From Anaerolineales bacterium (GTDB lineage Bacteria > Chloroflexota > Anaerolineae > Anaerolineales > Villigracilaceae), in contig JAEURJ010000008.1 in assembly GCA_016789305.1 (NCBI GenBank), positions 1 through 64,000 on the forward strand: DNA of 64,000 nucleotides, in the 5' to 3' direction. The notes below the pieces were generated by a model. The model saw only the letters and a program-made list of their open reading frames with translations, did no database searches and was not told the DNA's origin. Of the stretch, positions 14,906-25,100 are shown one piece after another (position 1 is the stretch's first letter; each line of letters begins with the position of its first letter). A program made the translations under genes and the position numbers.

Positions 14906-15525
14906 TGTCTTCTGAAGAACGCAGGAAAATTTTGCAGTTGGTGGCAGATGGAAAGATCAGTGCGGATGAAGCCGCTGCTTTGATGCGTACCCTCGATGAA
15001 ACTGCCGACGAGGAAATTGAGGTCATCGAAGCGGGACCAGTTGCGGGCGGGGAACGAAGCGATCCTTCCGATTTTGAAGAAGTCCGCAGGCGGGCCATGC
15101 GCTGGGCGATGATCCCGCTGTGGGGCGGAGTCCTCTTCACGATTTTGAGCGCATGGGGCATGTATTCCGTTCAACAAAATACAGGCTATACCTTTTGGTT
15201 CTTCTGTTTGGGAATGCCGTTACTATTCGGCGTTTTATTGATCGTGTTGGGCGCGGGTGGAATCGGTTCGCGCTGGCTGTATGTAAATGTGGATCGGACC
15301 CGGGCACGGGATTGGCCGAAGAATATTACAATTGCGCTTCCGCTTCCGCTCGGACTGGTGAGCTGGTTCCTCAAAAATTTTGGGAGTCACATCGAAGGGC
15401 TTAAGAAAACCACAGTGGATGAAGTGATCATGGCGATTTCATTGACAAAGGCTGTGAAGGAGCCATTGATCGTCAACGTGGAAGATGGCAAGGACGGCGA
15501 ACGCGTGCAGGTATTCATCGGTTAG
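14905..15525 (+). CDS. Membrane protein with N-terminal SHOCT-like module
   Basis: A 206-residue protein. Residues 1-32 are the helical module (SSEERRKILQLVADGKISAD). Two membrane helices follow (about 70-92 and 98-122). The C-terminal region (residues 150-206) is soluble and contains a second conserved block, MAISLTKAVKEPLIVNVEDG. It overlaps the previous gene by one base and is 11 bases from the next, so translation is coupled. A membrane anchor for the other module-bearing proteins is a reasonable guess. Confidence 0.65.
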   Translation: MSSEERRKILQLVADGKISADEAAALMRTLDETADEEIEVIEAGPVAGGERSDPSDFEEVRRRAMRWAMIPLWGGVLFTILSAWGMYSVQQNTGYTFWFFCLGMPLLFGVLLIVLGAGGIGSRWLYVNVDRTRARDWPKNITIALPLPLGLVSWFLKNFGSHIEGLKKTTVDEVIMAISLTKAVKEPLIVNVEDGKDGERVQVFIG

Positions 15526-15536
15526 GAGAGATTGAC

Positions 15537-15923
15537 ATGGCAAATAGTGAAGAACGAATGAAAATTCTGAAAATGATCGAGGAGGGCAAGATCAGCGCAG
15601 ACGAGGCCTCCAAACTGCTCGCCGCATTAAGCAGTGACTCGCGCCGCGGGGTTCCCACTCCACCACGCCCGCCAGGTGGTGGCTCAGCCCGCTGGCTGCG
15701 CATCCGCGTGACCGATACTCGCACAGGACGCTCCAAGGCTTCTGTGCAAATTCCGCTTGCGCTGGTGGATGCCGGCATGAAGATCGGCGCACATTTCGCC
15801 CCGGAAGTGGAAGGTGTGGACATGTCCAACGTGATGGAGGCCATGCGTATGGGCGTAACCGGCAAGATCATCGATGTGGTGGATGAGGAAGACGGGGAGC
15901 ACGTTGAGATTTATGTGGAGTAG
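15537..15923 (+). CDS. Small protein with N-terminal SHOCT-like module
   Basis: A 128-residue protein. Residues 1-33 carry the module SEERMKILKMIEEGKISADE. A Pro/Arg linker follows, then a soluble domain (LRIRVTDTRTGRSKASVQIP, ending IIDVVDEEDGEHVEIYVE). The C-terminal acidic beta segment resembles the end of the previous protein (VNVEDGKDGERVQVFI), so the two share two modules. It is the last gene before a terminator. Confidence 0.65.
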   Translation: MANSEERMKILKMIEEGKISADEASKLLAALSSDSRRGVPTPPRPPGGGSARWLRIRVTDTRTGRSKASVQIPLALVDAGMKIGAHFAPEVEGVDMSNVMEAMRMGVTGKIIDVVDEEDGEHVEIYVE

Positions 15924-15955
15924 GTGGTAGGAATCTGGAACTGGTGAATAGGAAG

Positions 15956-15983
15956 AGCGACTCTTGTGCAAGGGTCGCTTTTC
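15956..15983 (+). terminator. Terminator of the envelope-stress-like operon
   Basis: AGCGACTCTT (15956-15965) and AAGGGTCGCT (15970-15979) form a 10-bp stem with one G-T pair and a GTGC loop, followed by TTTT. Confidence 0.8.
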
Positions 15984-16013
15984 ATTTAAAAAAATATTTA
16001 TGACATTATTAAC

Positions 16014-16043
16014 TTGACAATTTTGCAAGGCTGGGAATATTAT
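16014..16043 (+). promoter_or_regulatory. Promoter of the RHS gene
   Basis: TTGACA (16014-16019) and TATTAT (16038-16043) with an 18-base spacer. The predicted transcript starts near 16050 and has an 80-base leader with a short frame. Confidence 0.6.
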
Positions 16044-16066
16044 AGAAGCACTCAATAGGGGGTGAA

Positions 16067-16117
16067 ATGAAAGCCCTCAAAAAACTACAACAACTAAATA
16101 TTTTTCAGATGATTTAA
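16067..16117 (+). CDS. Possible 16-residue leader peptide
   Basis: ATG at 16067 follows AGGGGGTG and opens a 16-codon frame, MKALKKLQQLNIFQMI, ending TAA 16115-16117, 15 bases before the RHS start. It is basic and amphipathic. A regulatory leader peptide controlling a very large, costly protein is possible. It may equally be chance. Confidence 0.3.
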   Translation: MKALKKLQQLNIFQMI

Positions 16118-16132
16118 TAACTTGGAGTCATT

Positions 16133-19100
16133 ATGTCGCCTATTTTCAAATCAGGAACTGAAACCATTTCACGCATGATCTTGACGGTCATTGTATTGTT
16201 CAACGCCGCCGTTCCCACAGCGGCACTGGCGCTGCCGTCAAAGTCCGATGAAACTGCCGCCCTGGAAACTACGGCAGACAGCAATTCGCTGCCAGTACAA
16301 TCGCCGGTTTATTATGAGCCGAGCCCGGCATTGCAGAATCCAACCCGGTTCAGCGAAGATGCGGACGAGGAAAAACCAGCGACGCCTGAAAAGGACCCGA
16401 TTGAGTTCAGCATTTCGACGGACAAGGGAAAGGTGGGCAGTAGCCGTACAGTGACCATTAATGTGGTCGTTCGAAACAATTCCGAAATAGAGGCAACCAA
16501 CCTGACCTATTATGATAAGTTGGAAAAAGGCCTGGAATATGGGTCCTCCACGGACAAATCGGTTCGATATAATTTTCTTAACAGTACGGTGACATATAAG
16601 ATCAAACAATTAAAGGCGGGGGAGGAAGCGACCTTTTCATATACGATCAAGGTAAAAAACAATAAATCGGGAAAACTTTCCATCCATAATGCGGAGATCG
16701 AATACGATTATGGCAAAGAAACGCGCGCGCAAACCGCATCATTGGGCTTTGCCGATAACAGCGCCTTGGTGAATTCAGATGCGTTGATCATTATTCCAGA
16801 TCAGGCAGGCGACGGTTGGGAGACTGCCGGCCGATATTCGCTGTATCTAAACCAAGAAGTATTACCGCAGCAAGCCGTGGTGGCAATTGCACCCGCAAAA
16901 ATCTCCGGAAAGGGACCGGCACTTCAGTTCAATTTGGATTTGATCCAAACGACGGCACCCGCTACAGCGGTATCCGGGGATTTGGCCGAACAGGATATCA
17001 CACTCAACAAGGAAGTCGAAACTGTTTTCGAATCTCCTGCATACCTGGAGATCAACCTCGATGGCGTGGCGGACCTGTCCAACATGCCCGCGGACCAGGA
17101 ACCTTACGTGGCCACATACGATGAAGAGAGCAAAGTCTGGGTGAAGGTGCCGATCGTCGAAACAGACCCCGCCACCAATTCCGTGACCGTGGAAGCGGCT
17201 CACTTCTCCACCTGGGGCGCAGGCCTTGGAAATTCGTTGCCGAAAAACGGGGCAAATGTTCTTCTTTTCGATCAACCCTACACTTCACTTTTTACCGGCG
17301 CTTCCCGTTACAGCATTCCGATTTGGACTCCTTCGGGACGTGCAGGCATGGCACCGGATGTTTCGCTTTCTTATTCCAGCGCAACAGTGGATGGCGTATT
17401 GGGTGATGTGCAGGCGCCGTGGGTGGGGGTGGGTTGGAATATCGATGGGATCGAAGTGGTTCGCAAGATCACCACGAATGAAAATGGATATGGATACAAC
17501 AACAGCTTTGCCTTAACCCTCAATGGAACAGTCTACGAATTGCTGGTGGACCCGAATAACCCCAATCGATATTACACAAAACAAGGCTCATTCCTGTATG
17601 TGGAACGGCATAACTTTGCGCTCGGTAATTCCGGCGAGGTGACGAATAAAACCGGCGAATGGTGGGAAGTGGTATCCACCGATGGGACGCGATATCGCCT
17701 GGGCTGGAACAATGATGCCGAGCAATTGGCCTTGATGTATGGATACGCATGCAAGACCGGGAATCCGTGTACGACCCCGGGTGGAGCCTATGCAACTTTG
17801 GGATACGCCGGTAAAGCCGAAGACTTGGTTGCGCTTCGCTGGCGCGTGGACAAGATCACCGATGCCCACGGCAATACCATCACTTATTCCTATACAGAAA
17901 CACAACCCTCCGCTGCCACCACACTGGCGCCATTTGACCGCGAGAGTTATTTAAGCACCATCTCTTATACAGGTTTTGAAAACCCGCAGGGTGGGTCAGG
18001 CAACCTGACACCCGGCTATCAAGTGGAATTTGTTACTGCCCCGCGCTCGACCATAGGCGATGTGCCGACCACATTTAATATTTGGGACAACCTCGACAGC
18101 AAGTATCTGGACAAGATCCTGATCAAATGTCTGTTGTGCGAAACGCCCAATCAGGTAATCCGCACGTATGACCTGAATTATTCACTGGCGACAGTTCCAA
18201 ATGCCAATGGGACCCTGACCCTGACCGATATCAAGATCAGCGGCGAAGGATACTCCGAAGGCGGGCAAAGCGTTCAGGCGGTGAATGCACCGACGATCAA
18301 GTTTAACTATCAAAATCTTGATAATCGAAACGTAACCGGGACCTCGAACGACCGATATACCTATCCGCGTATGCAGGTGATCAATAACGGCACGGGCGGC
18401 TTGTTGACCTATTCCTATGAAACCGACGGCCGCGGCATCGACTCCTGGTACAACTATCGCGTTAAAGATGTGCGCGTGGAGGGTGGATTGGGTACTGCGG
18501 CTCTACAAGCTTATACCTATACCACGCCGGTGTATACCAACGTGGGCGGGACCAACCTCGGCGACCTGATCGGTTACACCACCACTTCAGAGAAGCAGCT
18601 GGATTACAACAATGCCAATGCGGTGATCCTCGAAACGAAACACGATTTTGGCACGGCAGGCCTGGATACCGGCTATGAATTAAAGACCGAGTGGTTGAGC
18701 GGCACCACGGTGCTTCGAAAGACCACGAATACGTATGTCACCGATAATACAAAAGCGCCATTCTCCGGATGGAATTATCGCTATTTGTATCAGACCATTA
18801 ATTATGTGAACAACGGCGGAAGTTTACTGGTCGCTTCCAAGGTGGTGTATACCCGCGACCCGGCCACCGGGAACCTGCTCGTGCAAACCGATTTCATGGG
18901 CACCTCCACCTATCGCAAGACGTATTATGAATATCTAACGAATATCAACCCCAATGTTTATATCTTGGACAAGGCATCGCGTGTATTGGTGGTAACCGCC
19001 TCCAATGCGGTCCTTTCGGATACCCGTTATCACTATGATGATCGGATCAACGAAGCCCCCACTCGTGGAGATTTGACTCTGACGCAGAACTTGACCGGCA

Positions 19101-22100
19101 GCGGTGATGCCGTGGTCAACAGTGGAGCGCACTTCGATGTATATGGCAATGTCGAAAGGCAGACCCAATACACGGCCTACGGCACGGTGAACGTTGCAGC
19201 CAGTGGCGGTTCTCAGGAATCATCAGTGGTTTATGATTCTGCTTTCCACACGTACCCGATCTCTCAAACAAACCCGATGGGGCAGAGTACTTCCACGGCT
19301 TATCTTTATGCCTTGGGTGTGCCGTTTCGTTCGACGGATATCAATGGGTGGGTGACCACGACCAAATACGATAGCCTCGGCCGCCAGCTTTCGATCCAGG
19401 TGCCCGGGGTGGAGGATGAATCGGTTTGGTACAACTACCCCAGTCCGAATGGAAGCGGTGTGATTCCCGCTCCCTATTCCGTTGAGATGCAAATTCTCGA
19501 TACCACTGCGAATGCCTATCGCTCCGTTTGGGGGATCTATGACGGCATGGGCAGGCAGATCCAAATGCAAGTGTACGATGACGACCAGGATAAGATATTG
19601 GTGACCGATACGGAATTTAACCCGCATGGAAGCGTCTATCGACAGAGCTCGCCTTATTACGTAAATTCTTCCGGTGGGTTCTACGTCACACCGGCTGGGA
19701 CCCAATTTACCAGCAGCCTGTATGATGCGTTGGGACGCGTGACCCAGGTAACCCAACCCGGCAACTTGACCACATTGACTTCTTATAACGGCTTTGTAAC
19801 TACGGTGATCAACCAGCAGGGACAAACGACCGAGCGCGCCACCGATGGATTGGGCCGCCTCACCACAGTGCGTGAATACAGCGACAGCAACACCGTCTAC
19901 GCCACTACGCGGTACGCCAACGACGAATTGAATCGCCTGGTTTCCATGACCGACGCCCAGGGCAATATCACCACACTGACCTATGACTGGCTGGGACGCA
20001 AAACCGGCATGGACGACCCGGACATGGGCATCTGGACCTATCAATACAACCCAACGGGCACCCTGCATCAGCAAACCGATGCGCGAAGCGAGACACTCAC
20101 GTTTGGCTACGATGCCTTGAATCGCCTGATCTCCAAGACCGGCAGCGGCGTCAATACAGGATATACCTACGGCAGTACCCCGGGAAATTACGGGTTCCGC
20201 ATCGGTATGACCGACAGCAGTGGCGCTTCGACCTGGAGTTATTCCAACTTTGGGCGGACCGTGACCGAAGTGCGCGCATTAACCGGTGCAGCCTCTTCGC
20301 AATCGATGACCACGACATCCGATTGGTTGGGACGTCCGCTTTCGATGACTTATCCCGATGGCGAAGAATTAACCTACACCTACGATGCTCTGGGGCGACC
20401 GGATACATTGGATAGCGATACGCCTGCCGATACTTTGGTGGACCTGACCTACAATGTCCTTGGGCAGGTGACGACACAGGTGTTGGGCAATGGGGTGACG
20501 ATCACCAACACCTACGATGCGAATACCAACCGCCTGACTTCGCGCACCAGCACGGGGAATCTGATCAACTTTGGATACACCTACGACCCGGCCGGCAACA
20601 TCACGACTTTGACCGATGGCGTGCTCAACGAAACCCATCAATACACGTATGACTTTCTCAATCGGCTGAAGACCGCCAAAGCCTTCACGACCGGCAATAC
20701 AAGTGCAGTCAAATACGACCAGCAATTTGAATATGATAAGGTGGGAAACATTACCCAAATGAACGATTGGGTGACGGCCACACCGATCGTATCCCTCGAC
20801 CTGCCATCTGCCTCGCATGGTTTGTTCGCGCCGGTTTCCTACCGCTCGCCGCAAATGGCGAATGAGGGCAGCTTCCCGAATTCGTTGATGAGGCAATCTG
20901 GCGATACCGAAACGCCTACTCCCACAGAGACTCAAACGGCGACTGAAACAGAGACGCCGACGGAAACTGCAACCGTAACCACGACCCCAACGGTAACGGC
21001 AACAGCTACATCAACTGCGACGGCAACATACACAAAAGTGCCGACCAATACTGTTGCCTTCTCTCCGACACCTTCGGCCACCCCATGGTCCGGCGCGGAT
21101 GGCTATACATCTTCAATGCTTCACTTCAATGGACCGGATGCATCCACTTCGATTATTGATGAAACTGGAAAGGTGTGGACTGCCAGTGGAAATGCGCAAC
21201 TTGATGACTTACGCTTCAAGTTTGGTGGGACTTCTGCATTTTTTGATGGTACGGGAGACCTGCTTTCAACCAACAATCATTCAGACCTTCAATTGGCAGC
21301 TAATAACTTCACGATTGATTTTTGGGTCCGGTTCAATAACTTGCCGTCAAGCGGTGCAATCAAGACTTTTATAGAAAAAGGCGATGCGACGGGGCGTTAT
21401 GACTATTGGTTTTATTTAAAAAATAATGGAGGCACTTACGAGTATCACCTTGAAACATGGAATTCTGGTGCTTATTCGGTTAATTTCTCAGTACCAAGCC
21501 CTGGTCTTTCGACAAGCGCTTGGTATCATGTTGCACTTGTAAGGAATGGTAGCAATTTTTATGTATTCCAAAATGGAACCCAGGCTGGCGCCACACAAAC
21601 AGATGCTGATGCCCTTTACAACAATACCTATGCTTTGCATGTTGGAAGTGTTCTCTGGTCGGGTTCGTACGCAATAGATGGCTGGATTGACGAGTTTCGC
21701 GTGAGCAAAGGTGTTGCTCGCTGGACTTCCAATTTCACTCCACCTACAGCCGCATATGGGTATGGACCCGAGCCTACTGCGACGCCAATTACTAATACAT
21801 TGACACAGACCAGTACGCCAACCAAAACGAGCACATCAACCAAAACCAGCACATCTACAGCAACATTTACACCATCAAGGACGCCCACGCCATATACCAT
21901 TACTCCGACCTCCACACCAGAATTTGGGAGTCTGTCTGCATATTGGTCTTTCGAAGGGGTGACAGGTACTACGGTAAACGACGAAGCGGTTGGCGATGCG
22001 ACCAATAACAGTGCCGTACTCACAAATGGGCCGGTGGTTCAGTCTTCCGGCGCACAAGGCTCTTCTCTTTTCTTCGATGGTTCCAACGATTATGCATCCA

Positions 22101-25100
22101 TTGCCGATCAGGCTGAGATCAAGAAGGATGGCAGCTTCACCATCTCTGCATGGGTCAACCCTGCCTCCATCGTCACGGGACGCACGCAATATATTTTGCA
22201 AAAGGGTGCTGCGAATAAGGACTATGGTTTCATTACAGTGTCCACACAAGGCACTGCCACGCCCACGGCCAACCCGGGTAACAGCAATGCCAACGGCAGC
22301 ATCGCCTTCCAGATCGGTGACCTGACTCCCAATACGTTGTATGGCCCGATCCTGCCGGTCAACACGTGGACGATGGTAACGGGTGTGTATGATTCCACAG
22401 CGGGACGAATGCGCCTCTATCTCAATGGCGAATTGGTCGCCTCGCAAGCGGTCACCGGGACCCTCAGCATGAGTACCACTGGCTTGACTTTCAGTTCCAG
22501 TGTTGCGGCCAATGTGTATCACGGCTCGCTCGACGAAGTGCGCTTCTATAACCGCGCACTGCTCGATTCCGAAGTGCAAACGATTTTTGGCAGCTTTGCC
22601 ACGCCCACCCCGCTGGCAATATCCGCGACACCCACTGTAATTACCGCTACTCCCAATATCACCCCCATTCCTTTAGGTCAGCAGCCGTGGGGAACGGGGA
22701 ATGATGGCGATTTGACGATTGCTGCCAATACGACATTCAATATCAATACACAGACCAATGGTGTCAATAACCGTACCTGCGCGGATGGGGTTGCCTACAG
22801 TGTGACTCAATTGGGTGACACTGCTGCGACTCTTGGGAGTGCCATTAATCCGACTGTAACTCCGCCCGCAACGGTTACTGCCACTCCTACCGGCACGGTG
22901 ACACCTGGTACTCCGCCTGTGTCCATCTGCCTCGCAGCCGGCGATGAAGTTCTTCTTGTTCAACTCGCAGGAGACAGCACCACAAGTTACAACAGCGGAT
23001 CCTATGAATTTTTGCGCGTGGCATCTGTCAATGGGACGACCGTAAACTTCTCGACTTCGAAGACGAAATGGTATGGGTACGGCTGGCGCAATGACCTGAA
23101 CATCGGCACTGGCGCCGGTCAAATTCGCGTTATGTTAATGCGTGTGCCAAACTACAACAATGTGACTTTGTCTGGTTCCAACGCAAAGTTGACGGCGAAC
23201 TCATTTGATGGGAATAAATATGGGGTCGTTGTTTTCCGTGTTTTTGGACAATTGACAGGCAGCGGTGTTATCACTGCTACCGGTCTTGGCGGTGGTGGCG
23301 GGTATGCCAAAGGCGGGGATGCAGTCGTTGGACGTAGTGGCGGTGGTGGCGGGTTTGGTACCAACGGCGGGACCGCGACCAGTGATGGTTCCGGAGGAGC
23401 TGGCGGTATTGCCTTTGGAGATATTACCCTGCAAAAGATCTACCTGGGCTCGGCAGGTGGGTCTACCAGTGGGTACGAAACACAAGGTACTTGTGGCGGC
23501 GGGAATGGACCCATCATCTCGTGTACGATATGGCATCCCGGACCCGGCGGCGGAAGTGGCGGTGGTATCTTGATGATCTCTGCCCAGACCATAAACTTTA
23601 CAGGACCGATTGAAAGTAACGGAACAGCAGGCGGGCAATGGCAGGATGTATACGTGTATGGCGGTGGTGGTTCGGGTGGTAGTGTTCGCGTTGATGGAGC
23701 AAATATTTCTATCAACACCATCACGGCAAGCGGAGGTGCCGCTGGCGGCGGGGGGGCAGGTGCGGGTGGCGTTGGACGCGTAGCTGTTTATTATTCCACA
23801 AGTCAATCGGTAACGAATTCGAATCCAACGGCGTACCTGGCTGTCCTTGGTCAATCCTCCACGCCAACTCCCACAGCTACCCCCATCAATCTTACCGTGA
23901 CCCCATCTCCCTGGGGGAACGGGAAAGATGGAAACCTGACCATCAATTCGGGTGCGACCTTTAATATATCAACGCAAAACAGCGGGACGCGCCTCTGTCA
24001 AGATGGTGGTGATGGGGTAGCCTATTCGATCATTAAATTAACAAGTTCCTGGGCTCAGCTTTCAACCGCGCCAACGAATGGTTGTCTTAGTGCGGGTGAC
24101 GAGATCATGTTATTTAACATGCAGGGAACGGCGGCAAACCCGAACAATGCAGGACGGTTCGAATTTCTACGTATTGGTGGTGTTGTCGGAGATACAGTAT
24201 ATTTTACAACTGACAAAATTAATTTCTATGGAGATAATGTCGGTGATGACAGCAACATTGGTATTGCAACCACTGGAGGAAGTGTTTATCAACAACGCGT
24301 GGTGATCCAACGTATTCCCAATTACAACAATGTAACCATCAACGGCACACTTACCAGCGCTGGATGGAATACATACAAGAATGGCGTGGTGGCTTTTCGT
24401 GCGGCAGGTACATTAAGCGGTAGTGGAACAGTGAATGTTAATGGACTGGGGTATGGAAGTGCAACAGGATATGCCGGAGTAGGGGTTTGGGGAACTCACG
24501 TTGGCTCTATCTTTGGCGGGGGAATGCCCGGTCTCGATGGTGGGGACCGTTTCTCGGGGTCCGGGGGTGGGTATGGCACAAGCGGTTCGGACTCTTCAAA
24601 TAATCGTGTGGGCGGGTACTCTTATGGCAACCCGCAGCTTAGTTTACTCTTTCCAGGCGGGGGAGGTGGGTATGGTGGCTGGTGCCCCAGTTGTGAGCAG
24701 CAGGCAGGTGATCCAGGTGGCGCTGGAGGCGGCATTATTTGGATCGCCGGTCAGACGATCTCTTTCACAGGAAGCCTGACCTCGAATGGCGCCAATGGCG
24801 GAACCCTTGGCGGTGCCGCTGGCGCGGGGGGAAGCATACGGGTGGAGGGTGATACGATTGCTTTGAACACGGCTTCAATTTCCGGCGGCACGTACCGTGT
24901 TGCGGCCGGTATAGGGCGTATCGCCGTGTATTATCGTACTTCTTTTACAGCCAACTTTACGCCCGGCTATCAATTGCAGGTAAACCCCAATACCACGTCT
25001 ACTCCAACGGCAACGCCGACGGAAATTGCCTACGATAACAATACAAAATCCCTGCTCCACATGGATGGTACGGATGCCTCGACTAGTTTCCCTGATCCAA

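Noticed and set aside
19223..20074. 283-codon open frame on the minus strand inside the RHS gene
   Set aside because: It is opposite YD repeats of a well-supported gene, has no ribosome-binding site and its translation resembles no protein; repeats and codon bias keep the opposite strand open.
20890..22600. Assembly chimera at the RHS insert region
   Set aside because: One frame stays open through all linkers and inserts, and RHS sequence resumes in frame, so a real insertion of domains is more likely than a misjoin.
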